64,000 bases of DNA, taken from NCBI RefSeq assembly GCF_000310245.1, contig NC_020505.1:952001-1016000 (forward strand). Direction: 5' to 3'. The position numbers were made by a program, and so were the translations under genes. This DNA comes from Candidatus Sulfuricurvum sp. RIFRC-1 (GTDB lineage: Bacteria > Campylobacterota > Campylobacteria > Campylobacterales > Sulfurimonadaceae). Of the stretch, positions 8,267 through 16,919 are shown piece by piece (the stretch's first letter is position 1; each line of letters starts with the position of its first letter). The notes below the pieces were generated by a model. It was not told the DNA's origin. It did no database searches and was given only the letters and a program-made list of their open reading frames with translations.

Positions 8267-10156
8267 TTATACATGTAAAAGTGTTTTGAATGCTGTTAAA
8301 ATTTCTGCGTCATCTTCATGATATCTACTGTCGTACTTCAATAAGGTTTCGGTTGCATCGATTATTTTTGTTTTGAGGGAGCTGTCGCTTAGGGCAATTT
8401 TTCGTACCGCTAGATCGACTTGGTCGATGGTGAGATCTTCTAAATATTGAAACGGTTCCAAATCAAACTGTTCGGCTGTTTTTTGGAGAAGAAATCTAAC
8501 TGTCTCTTCATTGGAAAATTGGGTTTTTGCCAGAAAAACAAATACAATGTTGAGTGAATGTTGAATTTGTTTTGAGGATTGGAACATACTTTTAGGAATT
8601 TTAGTCAAACCGTACTCATAATCCAGCGGAGTCAGAAGTATACTTCGCAGCGTCCACTCCCAAATGGATATATGTTTATCGGCATCAATCAGCTTTTCTA
8701 TCGTTTTACGGAACTGTTCATATTGCAGTGTTGACATCATTTTTAAGTTTGGTATTGCTAAGAGGAGCAAGTTCAAATGAGATGATCGGGGTAGAGATTC
8801 GATCGTTTTCAAAACATTTTGTGTTTTTTCCCATGCACTCCCCAATGCCTCTTTTTGAAGTCGTAATTCGTTGTGTTGACTACCCAAAAGTAAAGCATAG
8901 ATTATCCATTGGGCACTGAGCGGATTTGCGGTCATAGATTGGATTTCTAATGGGATGTCAACTGCTTCAAAAGTGGAAGAGACGGAATGAAAATTACCTG
9001 ATGGATTGGGCATACGTGAGAGAGTATCGAATGTAATCGGATTGGATTTGATTTCCTCTTCGGGCTGCTTGGGGACGTTAAAAGTGGTTTGTTCACTATG
9101 GGCGTAATGTTTTTGAGACGATTTCTCAGAGGCAAATTTCCCGTCCCATCTCGGATCAATCCGTCGTATCCGATCTTCGAGTTTGGGATGAGTAGAGAAC
9201 CAATGATCCCAAAAATTGGAAGTACCGTCGGAAAAAAATAGGTGGCTGAAATCGCCGCCGGCACTGGATGAGACGCTTGAACCGTACGCAGATGCACCGA
9301 TTTTTTTCAACGCTCCGGCAATACCATCGGGATAGCGGGTGTACTGAACCGCCGAAGCATCGGCAAGATATTCGCGCTGGCGGGATATCATCGCTTTTAT
9401 CAATTCGCTGATCATCGTTCCCAACCAGCCGATGATGGTTAAGCCGAGTGCAAACAGATAGATGGCGACGATTAGGCTTCCCCCTTTTTTATCATTCGAA
9501 GAACGAGAAACGCTATGACGTATTGATGAAGAATCTAAAACATCAAAGATAAAATGTCCTATTCCGCCGATAAAAACGATCCCGTATATTAGACCTGAGA
9601 GGTGAAGATTGAGGCGCATATCTCCGTGAAAAATATGGCTGAACTCATGGGCGATTACCCCCTGAAGCTCTTGTCGATCCAATGCATCCAATGCACCCTG
9701 TGTGATTCCGATCACCGCATCTTCATAGGTGAATCCGGCGGCGAAGGCATTGATCCCCTGATCATGCAGGAGATATACGGGAGGCGGTGCTATCCCTGAG
9801 GCTATCGCCATCTCTTCGACGACATTCAATAGCATAATCTCTTGTTTATTGTGGGTCATCGGCGAGATCAGTTTTCCCCCTAACGAGAGTGCTACTGATT
9901 TTCCGCCGTCTCTGAGGAGATAATATTGAAACAAGGAAGCGATCAAGACGGTTAGAATAACGGCGATAAAGACTTCTGAAAAAATAACGGTATCGACGAC
10001 GGCAGGGATGAACGATCCGGTACGGAGATAGCTTTCGATAAAGACGACCAAATAGGCAATCGAGGAGGCAAAGAGGATTAAACCGATACTAAAGGCGAAT
10101 AGGAGGCGAGCGGTGGACACTTTCGCCTCTTCCTTAGCTTCAAAAAAATTCATCAC
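8267..10156 (-). CDS. M48 family membrane metallopeptidase, HtpX-like with C-terminal extension
   Basis: 629 residues. Transmembrane segments lie at about 17-40 and 58-80 and two more follow the catalytic zinc motif HEFSH (residues 170-174); the third zinc ligand is probably the glutamate in SRQREYLADASA. The first half is a standard M48/HtpX-type protease. The C-terminal about 250 residues are soluble, helical and unassigned. It overlaps the lemA stop by 4 bp. LemA-M48 pairs are common in bacteria and are linked to membrane-protein quality control, but the substrate is unknown. Confidence 0.88.
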   Translation of the reverse strand: MMNFFEAKEEAKVSTARLLFAFSIGLILFASSIAYLVVFIESYLRTGSFIPAVVDTVIFSEVFIAVILTVLIASLFQYYLLRDGGKSVALSLGGKLISPMTHNKQEIMLLNVVEEMAIASGIAPPPVYLLHDQGINAFAAGFTYEDAVIGITQGALDALDRQELQGVIAHEFSHIFHGDMRLNLHLSGLIYGIVFIGGIGHFIFDVLDSSSIRHSVSRSSNDKKGGSLIVAIYLFALGLTIIGWLGTMISELIKAMISRQREYLADASAVQYTRYPDGIAGALKKIGASAYGSSVSSSAGGDFSHLFFSDGTSNFWDHWFSTHPKLEDRIRRIDPRWDGKFASEKSSQKHYAHSEQTTFNVPKQPEEEIKSNPITFDTLSRMPNPSGNFHSVSSTFEAVDIPLEIQSMTANPLSAQWIIYALLLGSQHNELRLQKEALGSAWEKTQNVLKTIESLPRSSHLNLLLLAIPNLKMMSTLQYEQFRKTIEKLIDADKHISIWEWTLRSILLTPLDYEYGLTKIPKSMFQSSKQIQHSLNIVFVFLAKTQFSNEETVRFLLQKTAEQFDLEPFQYLEDLTIDQVDLAVRKIALSDSSLKTKIIDATETLLKYDSRYHEDDAEILTAFKTLLHV

Positions 10157-10752
10157 TCACCTAAAAAACCGAGCTTGGGAGGGAGTTTAATCTCTTGCGC
10201 ATCTTCAAATTCGAGTAAAGCAGCATCCTGTCTATGTCCGAAGAGGGAGCTAAAGAGGTTTTGGGGGAACGATTGGCGGTAGGTGTTGTACTCCATCACC
10301 GAATCGTTGTAAAACTGACGTGCAAACGCGATTTTGTTTTCGGTGGTGGAGAGTTCTTCCATCACTTGTCGCATAGCTCCATCAGCTTTGATTGCCGGAT
10401 AGTTTTCCATCACAACGTTGAAATTGGAAATGGCTTGACGAAGGGTGTTTTCAGCGGTAACGATCCCTTGGATAGCTGTAGGATCGGAAGGATTCTGGTG
10501 CGCATGGCGTAAATTTTGGGAGGCGCTGTTGCGTGCGGCAATGACCCGCTCCAGTGTATTCTTTTCGTGTTCCATGTAATGTTTGGCGGTTTCGACAAGG
10601 GCAGGGATGAGATCGTAGCGTCGTTTGAGCTGAACGTCGATTTGGCTAAAAGCGTTTATATAGCGGTTTTTGGTAAGAACCAGACGGTTAAAAATCGAAA
10701 TGATATACAGTATCCCTGCAAAAATCCCTATTCCGACAATGTATTTCATCAT
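10153..10752 (-). CDS. lemA: LemA family protein
   Basis: 199 residues. One N-terminal transmembrane helix (about 5-21) is followed by the long helical LemA domain with the signature YNRLVLTKNRYINAFSQIDVQLKRRYDLIP. LemA proteins are membrane-anchored with an exposed helical bundle; their biochemical role is unsettled. Translation is coupled to the M48 protease by a 4-bp overlap, which supports a joint function. Confidence 0.92.
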   Translation of the reverse strand: MMKYIVGIGIFAGILYIISIFNRLVLTKNRYINAFSQIDVQLKRRYDLIPALVETAKHYMEHEKNTLERVIAARNSASQNLRHAHQNPSDPTAIQGIVTAENTLRQAISNFNVVMENYPAIKADGAMRQVMEELSTTENKIAFARQFYNDSVMEYNTYRQSFPQNLFSSLFGHRQDAALLEFEDAQEIKLPPKLGFLGE

Positions 10753-10795
10753 GCCCTAAACTCCTGAAAGTGATACCAAGAGTATACTAAAAAAA

Positions 10796-11683
10796 TTATA
10801 TTTTATTACTATTTATGGGTATCAAAATCGGGTTAAACGCTTTGGTTGAGATAATGGCTTGAGCACCGATCGTAAGCGCTGAGGCCTCATCGGCACTAGC
10901 TACGGTGCGGACGATGGAGGAACCGACGAGGAGCGTGACGATAAAGACGGGGGCGTCTTCTTCGATTTTTAATACCTCTCCGACGAGTTGGAGCTTACCG
11001 CTGAGGGTTTGGGGGCTAAAGAACTCCATAGGGGTACAAAGCCGTTTAATGTGTCCTGCTTCTACTGACGCAAGACGATCAGAGAGTTTCACCGTCTCGG
11101 CAATATCGTGACTTACGAGTAGGGTTGTAACGGCAAGTCGCTCATGGATGAGGCTTAGCTCGTCTTGGAGCTTTTGGCGCATGGTTGGATCAAGTGCCGA
11201 GAGAGGTTCATCGAGGAGCAAGATTTTAGGATGGCGCACCAACGCACGGGCGAGGGCAACGCGCTGTTTTTGTCCCCCTGAGAGGGTGGAGGGGAGGCGG
11301 TTTGAGAGCTGGGTGAGTTCAACGAGCTCGATCAGCTCATCGACATTGGCGCGTTGCTGGGCATTATCGGTGGCAAAGAGGAGATTTTCGCGTACACTCA
11401 TCGTCGGAAAGAGGGCATAGTCTTGGAAGACAAATCCGATACTCCGACGCTGAGGGGGAAGATTGATTTTTTTGCTACTGTCAAACCACACTTCAGCGTC
11501 CACTTCGATACGACCGCTGTCGGGTGTTTCGAGACCTGCAATCATCCGCATCAGCGTTGTTTTTCCCGCACCTGAGGGACCGAAAAGGGTGAGGAATTCA
11601 CCGTCGTTAATGGTGAGCTCAAAATGGGCGTTGATGGAGCCCTCAGCGGTGTCGAGACGCTTGGTAATATTAACTGCTATCAT
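10796..11683 (-). CDS. modC: Molybdate ABC transporter ATP-binding protein ModC
   Basis: 295 residues. Walker A GPSGAGKTTL (about 35-44), signature LSGGQKQR, Walker B ILLLDEPLSALD and switch histidine are present; the last 65 residues form a TOBE/Mop-like molybdate-binding domain (from about QLVGEVLK). It powers molybdate import with ModB and ModA. It overlaps modB by 4 bp, and the operon order modA-...-modB-modC supports molybdate rather than sulfate. Confidence 0.93.
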   Translation of the reverse strand: MIAVNITKRLDTAEGSINAHFELTINDGEFLTLFGPSGAGKTTLMRMIAGLETPDSGRIEVDAEVWFDSSKKINLPPQRRSIGFVFQDYALFPTMSVRENLLFATDNAQQRANVDELIELVELTQLSNRLPSTLSGGQKQRVALARALVRHPKILLLDEPLSALDPTMRQKLQDELSLIHERLAVTTLLVSHDIAETVKLSDRLASVEAGHIKRLCTPMEFFSPQTLSGKLQLVGEVLKIEEDAPVFIVTLLVGSSIVRTVASADEASALTIGAQAIISTKAFNPILIPINSNKI

Positions 11684-12354
11684 CGAATTCCCCCGAGTGA
11701 TTTTTTATTGAGGGTGTAGACGAGAAGGAGTATGGCGAACGTGACGACAAAGAGGGTGAGGGCGTATTGGTGTGCCATGGCGTAGTTAAGCGATTCTACT
11801 TCGTCGTAGATGGCGATGGAGGCGACGCGCGTTTCATCAGGGATATTTCCGCCAATCATGAGGATGACTCCGAACTCCCCGACCGTGTGGGCGAACGCGA
11901 GTACGATACCTGAGATAAGCCCGTGACGGATCGAGGGGAGGATAACCCGTATCATCGTCTCCAGTTTCGATTTGCCGAGGGTATAGGCGGCCTCAAAGAT
12001 CGATTTTGGCACTTGGGAGAGGGCGGATTGGATCGGGTGTACCATAAAGGGAAGGCTGAAGAGTACGGAGCCGATTACCAATCCCTCGAAGCTAAATGCC
12101 AAGCGGATGCCGTGTTCGGTGAGAAAGCTCCCGATGGCGGAGGCGGGACTGAATGCGAGGAGGAGATAAAACCCTAAAACGGACGGAGGCAATACGAGGG
12201 GCATACTCACCACCGTCTCGATGATGCTTTTAAACCGCATTTTGGAGAAGACCAAAAACGATGCGAGAGGAATTCCGATCAGCAGAAGAATGAGTGTCGT
12301 AACAGCGGCGAGTTTAAAGGTGAGCGCCATCGTGCTTAAAAATTCAGCTTCCAT
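11680..12354 (-). CDS. modB: Molybdate ABC transporter permease ModB
   Basis: 224 residues with five to six hydrophobic helices and the EAA loop region (EAAYTLGKSKLETMIRVILP) that contacts the ATPase. The stretch PLVLPPSVLGFYLL is typical of ModB. It overlaps both its neighbours, the TOBE protein upstream (11 bp) and modC downstream (4 bp), so it belongs to one translationally coupled unit. Confidence 0.94.
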   Translation of the reverse strand: MEAEFLSTMALTFKLAAVTTLILLLIGIPLASFLVFSKMRFKSIIETVVSMPLVLPPSVLGFYLLLAFSPASAIGSFLTEHGIRLAFSFEGLVIGSVLFSLPFMVHPIQSALSQVPKSIFEAAYTLGKSKLETMIRVILPSIRHGLISGIVLAFAHTVGEFGVILMIGGNIPDETRVASIAIYDEVESLNYAMAHQYALTLFVVTFAILLLVYTLNKKSLGGIR

Positions 12355-12739
12355 GGTGACCTCTCAGCAGTGATATTTCGCTCGGACTCACCATCCAAAA
12401 CACGTTGTCCCCTTCCTTGATACGTAGAATATTAAAGGTGAGGGTAGGAACAAGGGCAGTAATCATTGAGTCGTGATAGAGTAGGGTAATTTGGGACAAT
12501 ACGCTTCCCTGCTCAATACGGCTTATTACAGCACGTTGAACGTTGGCTGTGGTTGCCGTGTTGGTTGAGACGAGGATCACTTCGGTCTCTTTGAATGCCA
12601 ATGTAAGCGGTGTTCCTATCGCATCAGGGCACTGTTCGGCGAGGAGGAGGTGAAAGTCATCCTCCCCCACGGCAACCGTGAGGATACTCAAATGGTCTGA
12701 AGATGTGATGGCGGTTAGGGTGGAGGGGAGTGTGTTCAT
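12344..12739 (-). CDS. TOBE (molybdate-binding) domain protein of the mod operon
   Basis: 131 residues with two TOBE-like beta repeats (about 10-65 and 70-125), for example GTPLTLAFKETEVILVSTN and ALVPTLTFNILRIKEGDNVFWMV. Such small proteins bind molybdate in the cytoplasm, as storage or delivery proteins. It overlaps modD by 4 bp and modB by 11 bp. The exact subfamily (Mop-type or ModE C-terminal-like) cannot be settled by eye. Confidence 0.75.
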   Translation of the reverse strand: MNTLPSTLTAITSSDHLSILTVAVGEDDFHLLLAEQCPDAIGTPLTLAFKETEVILVSTNTATTANVQRAVISRIEQGSVLSQITLLYHDSMITALVPTLTFNILRIKEGDNVFWMVSPSEISLLRGHHGS

Positions 12740-13584
12740 AAAGGCTCTATTCTCACTTTGATATCGGCGCTCTGTGCGTTATACGGCGATGAGGTGACGA
12801 TCATATCGACACCCGTAGCCGCATACTCGGCGATATTTTTGGCACTGATTCCCCCCGTAGCAATAAGGGTGATATGAGGATAATCGGTTCGGAGGATGCG
12901 GACGGCATCGGAGAGCTTGCTCAAGGGAAATTTTTCCAACTGGAGGATATCAGCCCCCATCCGGGCAAATTTCAGCGCCTGAGTGATGTCTTCGGTCTCC
13001 ATGACGATCTTTTTCTCCAAATTGGCTTTTTTAGTTTTGTTCAATGCTGAGCCGAACGCTTCATCGGTAGGGAAGAAAACACGGTGATAATCGAAAATAA
13101 GGATCGATTCCGAAAGACCCAATCGGTGGGCAACTCCACCCCCTGATTCGACCGCTTTAATCGCGATTTTTTTCGTAAACGGGGTGGTTTTGCGGGTGGT
13201 GGCTACCACTATATCAGGATTGATACTACGGGCCAAGAGTACCGCTTCACGGGTATAAGTGGCAATACCGCTTGCGTAATCGAGGAGGTTTTGGACACTT
13301 TTCCAAATACGGTGGATATTTCCGGCTTCACCGTGGGCTTCGAGAAAGAGACTCTTGGGCGGGACGAGGGTTCCCGATTTGACGAACCCGTCGATTTCCA
13401 ATCCGTACAGTCCGCACAGGCGTACCGCCTCTTCCATACACGAGACGACGAGAGGGCGCTCACGGGTAGCGAAAGTAATACGGGCTCGTTGATCGGAAAT
13501 TTCCAAAGATGCGGTCGTTAGATCACCGTAGGGGGCATCTTCGGCGAGGAGTGCTTCGAGTTCAAAATCATTGAGGGCAATCAT
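12736..13584 (-). CDS. modD: ModD, nicotinate-nucleotide pyrophosphorylase-like protein of the molybdenum locus
   Basis: 282 residues from the preferred start at 13584, which overlaps the methyltransferase stop as ATGA; a start at 13614 would add ten residues. The protein has the QPRTase fold: DAPYGDLTT near the N-terminus, ATTRKTTPFTKKIAIKAVESGGGVAHRLGLSESILI, and a C-terminal barrel with ATGGISAKNIAEYAATG. ModD proteins are QPRTase relatives in molybdate operons whose reaction is unproven. True NadC is the alternative, but the locus and the KTTPFTKK variant of the NadC motif favour ModD. Confidence 0.85.
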   Translation of the reverse strand: MIALNDFELEALLAEDAPYGDLTTASLEISDQRARITFATRERPLVVSCMEEAVRLCGLYGLEIDGFVKSGTLVPPKSLFLEAHGEAGNIHRIWKSVQNLLDYASGIATYTREAVLLARSINPDIVVATTRKTTPFTKKIAIKAVESGGGVAHRLGLSESILIFDYHRVFFPTDEAFGSALNKTKKANLEKKIVMETEDITQALKFARMGADILQLEKFPLSKLSDAVRILRTDYPHITLIATGGISAKNIAEYAATGVDMIVTSSPYNAQSADIKVRIEPL

Positions 13585-14375
13585 ATCGATGTCTCCCAGC
13601 CGATAAATGCCCAATTGACGGCACGGGGAGGGCGGTTTTGTCCTACGATCACCTCACGATAATACTCACGAGCTTTGTTCTGTTGTTCCTCATTCAACTC
13701 ATGGACGCTCCAAAGCAATGATTCGATGAACTCATCTTCGGTATTGCTTCGAACACTTCCCCGTCCTGTTTCGATGTAATCGACACGAGGGAGATAGCCG
13801 TGAGAGTAGAGGATGATCGGAATATACCAATAATCGGGCTTGGTTTTTACCTTTTTCCCGATGAAATCGAGAATATTCATATCGACGAAACTCCCCCCGA
13901 CTTTGTAGGTGAGATAACATGCCCTGCTTGCATGTGCCGACATTTTAGTGAGCGCCGCATCAACATCAGTAACCTCCATTGAGCGGGATGCGACGGCGAT
14001 ATCGATCTGCGGCAGGTGACTCCAGTCATCGTCCCAGCCGATATGATATGTTTTAATATTAGTTACCCCTTCTCTAGCGGCATAGGCTTTGAGCTCTTCG
14101 AGCATTAGCTCTGAGAAGTCGATGGCGATAACCTCTTTGACCTGTTTTGCAAGGGGGATTGCCAATGTTCCCGGTCCGCATCCGATGTCGAGAACCACTT
14201 CATCCCCGTTTAGCTTCATACGGGAGATAAAGTCGTTGACGTAGGGGCTGTTGATAGTTGAAAGTGCCATATCGGCTGATTTCTCATCCCAATCGGCACT
14301 GGTTTTGCCTTTAAAATCGGTGGTAGCTTTGTGTTCGCGGTACATGGCGGGAAAATTGATCGGTTCTAAAAACAT
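13581..14375 (-). CDS. SAM-dependent class I methyltransferase in the mod operon
   Basis: 264 residues. Motif I VLDIGCGPGTLAIPLA (near residue 62), an acidic motif at VIAIDFSELMLEEL, and DVAVASRSMEV-like post motifs show a Rossmann methyltransferase. Substrate unknown. It lies between modA and modD, abutting modA by one base and overlapping modD by 4 bp, so it is expressed with molybdate uptake genes. A role in molybdenum or molybdopterin metabolism is only inferred from this placement. Confidence 0.8.
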   Translation of the reverse strand: MFLEPINFPAMYREHKATTDFKGKTSADWDEKSADMALSTINSPYVNDFISRMKLNGDEVVLDIGCGPGTLAIPLAKQVKEVIAIDFSELMLEELKAYAAREGVTNIKTYHIGWDDDWSHLPQIDIAVASRSMEVTDVDAALTKMSAHASRACYLTYKVGGSFVDMNILDFIGKKVKTKPDYWYIPIILYSHGYLPRVDYIETGRGSVRSNTEDEFIESLLWSVHELNEEQQNKAREYYREVIVGQNRPPRAVNWAFIGWETSI

Positions 14376-15151
14376 TATTTTTCTTTACTCATAGATTTTG
14401 TAGTAGGTATATTATATCCGCTCGCTCTGAGAATCGATTGACTTTTTGCAGAACCCATAAAACGGAGAAACTTTTTGGCGGCGATCTGATTTTCGGGTGA
14501 CCCGTTTTTGAGTCCGACCATTGCCTGATCGATTGGGTTATAGGCCTTACCATCCACTTCGACCCATTTGCCGACATTTTTCATCTCTGGAGAGAGGACA
14601 ATCGATTTCGCCATAAACCCGACATCGACCGCTTTGGTGGTGACGTATGCGCCTACTTGAGAGATTGACTCGGCCGTGATGATTTTGCCTGCCGTCTTGT
14701 CGGCAACCTGATAGTATTTCATCGCGTTCATCGCTTCGATCCCGTACGGTGCCGTTTTAGGATTGGCGACAGCGATCTTTTTAACCGAAAGGTCGGCAAC
14801 GATAGCGACGCCTTTGGAGAGATCGACTCCCGTATCGCTCCAGAGGATCAGTGTCCCGTACGCATACACCTGTGATGGCGTTGTCGTGTATCCGCTTTGA
14901 GCCAGTTTGGCAGGATACTCGACATCGGCGGAGAGAAACGCGTCATACGGCGCACCGCTCATGATTTGTTGAGTCAGTTTACCTGAGGCTCCGGTGATGA
15001 TTTTGACATCGATTCCCGTATCTTTCGTAAACGCTTTAGCGATATCGGTAACAGCGTATTTCATATTGGCAGCAGCGGCAACCGTGATGGTTTGCGCCGC
15101 AAGGGCAGAGGCGAATGCGAGGGAAATGACGATAAGCTTGAAAGGCTTCAT
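14375..15151 (-). CDS. modA: Molybdate ABC transporter substrate-binding protein ModA
   Basis: 258 residues from the ATG at 15151, chosen because AAAGGAG lies just upstream and a signal peptide begins there (MKPFKLIVISLAFASALAAQ); a longer reading from 15232 would put 27 non-signal residues in front and overlap the promoter. Typical ModA motifs follow: VAAAANMKYAVTDIAKAF, GASGKLTQQI, GAPYDAFLSAD and NPKTAPYG. Periplasmic molybdate/tungstate receptor, first gene of the mod operon, downstream of a likely ModE operator. Confidence 0.95.
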   Translation of the reverse strand: MKPFKLIVISLAFASALAAQTITVAAAANMKYAVTDIAKAFTKDTGIDVKIITGASGKLTQQIMSGAPYDAFLSADVEYPAKLAQSGYTTTPSQVYAYGTLILWSDTGVDLSKGVAIVADLSVKKIAVANPKTAPYGIEAMNAMKYYQVADKTAGKIITAESISQVGAYVTTKAVDVGFMAKSIVLSPEMKNVGKWVEVDGKAYNPIDQAMVGLKNGSPENQIAAKKFLRFMGSAKSQSILRASGYNIPTTKSMSKEK

Positions 15152-15169
15152 ATAAACTCCTTTGTATCT

Positions 15170-15182
15170 GTTATGATATAAC
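15170..15182. promoter_or_regulatory. Short palindrome upstream of modA
   Basis: GTTAT-N3-ATAAC lies in the modA leader, between the modA start and the larger inverted repeat at 15231-15264. It shares the GTTAT/ATAAC half sites of that repeat, so it may be a second, weaker ModE contact, or chance in AT-rich DNA. Confidence 0.35.
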
Positions 15183-15230
15183 GATAAACGCAAACCAAAC
15201 ATTGCAAAAACGGTTCGCAAAAAATGAGAC

Positions 15231-15264
15231 AATTTCGTTATGTTTTGTAAGATATAACGAAATT
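15231..15264. promoter_or_regulatory. Probable ModE operator upstream of modA
   Basis: A perfect 11-bp inverted repeat, AATTTCGTTAT and ATAACGAAATT, is separated by 12 bp. It lies 80 bp upstream of the modA start and between modA and the modE gene. Known ModE sites contain inverted CGTTAT/ATAACG-type halves, so this is a good candidate for molybdate-dependent repression of the mod operon. Binding is inferred. Confidence 0.7.
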
Positions 15265-15351
15265 ATAAGGAAAATGGCTTAAAGTTTGTAGGAGAGTGAT
15301 AAAGAAGGGTTATATGTATGGATATCGTATGTATCGTAATGAAACAGAAAA

Positions 15352-16128
15352 CTATAACCCAATAATAATATGACTTGGAGAGATCAGGGCGTAGGCATTC
15401 ATCCCCTCGGAGAGTCGCGCCGTATCTTTGGGATTCATCAGAGCGATCAGCTCGGTAAAGAGATCGAGAGCAAAGGTGATCTCATCCGTTTCATCTTGGG
15501 ATTCGATACGGCTTATCGTCCCTTTTAGAGTGTTCATCGCTTCACCGCTTTTAGGGAGCGTGGTAACGATAGTGACATCGCTGGATTTGATGATGGCGTA
15601 GAGATCGCATCCGACACTAAGCCCCATATTACGGATCGATTTGAGAGTAATAACAGATTGGATCGTATGGCTTCCCGTCAGTGAGAGGGTGAGTACACCG
15701 TTAAGTCCTTTCTCTTCAATACTTAGAAGCGTTGCGGGGAGCTGATTTCGCGCACTGGTGGTGAGAAAAGTACGGCTGAGGATACGGGCAAGTCGTTCGG
15801 GATCATTGCCCGCTTCAGAAAAACGGTCGATAAACTGGCGATGAAGTTCGTTGAAACGGTGAAAGGTGGCGATGAGTTCGCGGGCATAGGGGGTTAGTTT
15901 CGTCCCTCCGCCCCCTTTGCCTCCCGTTGTCCGTTCTATGAGGGGGTGATCGGCGAGGAGATTCATCCCATTGATTCGTTCCCATGCCGCTTTGTAGCTC
16001 ATCTTCATCTCTTTGGCGGCGGCATGGATAGAACCGATCTTATCGATATGCTCCAGCAGTTCGATTCTGCCTGCACCCAAAAAACTTTGCCCCTCTTTGG
16101 TGAGCCAGAAACGTCCGTCGATTTGCAT
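15352..16128 (-). CDS. modE: Molybdate-responsive transcriptional regulator ModE
   Basis: 258 residues. N-terminal winged helix-turn-helix of the LysR-like ModE type (IHAAAKEMKMSYKAAWERINGMN, residues about 33-55), the conserved glycine-rich wing ERTTGGKGGGGTKLT, and C-terminal TOBE repeats (about 125-258) for molybdate. It represses molybdate transport genes when molybdate is abundant. The start overlaps the aroE stop by one base (TAATG), so it may be made from the aro/trp run rather than from a promoter of its own. Confidence 0.93.
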   Translation of the reverse strand: MQIDGRFWLTKEGQSFLGAGRIELLEHIDKIGSIHAAAKEMKMSYKAAWERINGMNLLADHPLIERTTGGKGGGGTKLTPYARELIATFHRFNELHRQFIDRFSEAGNDPERLARILSRTFLTTSARNQLPATLLSIEEKGLNGVLTLSLTGSHTIQSVITLKSIRNMGLSVGCDLYAIIKSSDVTIVTTLPKSGEAMNTLKGTISRIESQDETDEITFALDLFTELIALMNPKDTARLSEGMNAYALISPSHIIIGL

Positions 16129-16919
16129 TAGAGGGAAAAACTGTGTTTCATAGGAGGTTCGATGGCCTCGAGAGGATACGCACCGTTTAAAAAGAGGTGA
16201 TTGGCCAATACCCCTTGCGCCAAAAGCATATCGGAACCGTCTTTATACGGCAGACCGCTCACTTTTATTTCGCGTAAAAACGGGGTCTCTTTACCGTAGA
16301 TGACATCAACGGCCCCTTTTGAACGGGATAAGAGTTCTACGAGAAGCGCTCTTGGGATTGGCAACTCATCATCATTTAATCCAGCCGAGGTGGTATTGAT
16401 AATAAGATCATATTCTGCGGCGGTAAAACCGTCCCAACAATATGCTTGTATCCCTTTTTGATGAAAAAAATCTAACCGTCCGGCTGATCGGTTCAGGATT
16501 GTAGGGGTGATTTCCCCGTGAGTCAGAGCGATGGAGAGGGCACGTGCCGTTCCTCCGGCACCGAGGATGAGGGCGTTACGTAAGGGTCCGAACGATTGGA
16601 TAGCACTCATAAAACCGTCCGCATCGGTGTTGTATCCAATCAATTTCCCTTTTTCCACGACGAGGGTATTGACGGCTTGTATCTCTTTGGCAATTCCGCG
16701 TACTTCATCACATTGCTGATAGGCTGCTTCTTTGTGGGGAACCGTGACATTTGCGCCGCTAAGAGCTTTGGCAAAAAAAACATCTCGCAGTTGTGATCCG
16801 TCTACAAGATGGGTACGACTGTAGCAAGCACAGACTTTGAGTGCTCTAAAAACAGAGTTATGCATCAGTGGTGACCTGGAATGGGCTATCGGATCACCAA
16901 AGATACTAAAGAGCTTCAT
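16128..16919 (-). CDS. aroE: Shikimate dehydrogenase AroE
   Basis: 263 residues. Signature FGDPIAHSRSPLMHN at the N-terminus, catalytic Lys/Asp in NVTVPHKEAAYQQCD and NTDADGF, nucleotide motif LGAGGTARAL. It reduces 3-dehydroshikimate with NADPH in aromatic amino acid synthesis. It overlaps trpE by 4 bp. In Campylobacter the aroE gene follows the SPOR-protein gene; here trpE stands between them. Confidence 0.95.
   Translation of the reverse strand: MKLFSIFGDPIAHSRSPLMHNSVFRALKVCACYSRTHLVDGSQLRDVFFAKALSGANVTVPHKEAAYQQCDEVRGIAKEIQAVNTLVVEKGKLIGYNTDADGFMSAIQSFGPLRNALILGAGGTARALSIALTHGEITPTILNRSAGRLDFFHQKGIQAYCWDGFTAAEYDLIINTTSAGLNDDELPIPRALLVELLSRSKGAVDVIYGKETPFLREIKVSGLPYKDGSDMLLAQGVLANHLFLNGAYPLEAIEPPMKHSFSL

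Noticed and set aside
12736..13614. ModD as the NAD-pathway enzyme NadC
   Set aside because: The fold is shared, but its place within the overlapping mod operon favours ModD.
15308..15357. GGGTTATA...TATAACCC inverted repeat near the modE stop as a terminator
   Set aside because: The loop is over 30 nt and there is no T run; too weak to call.
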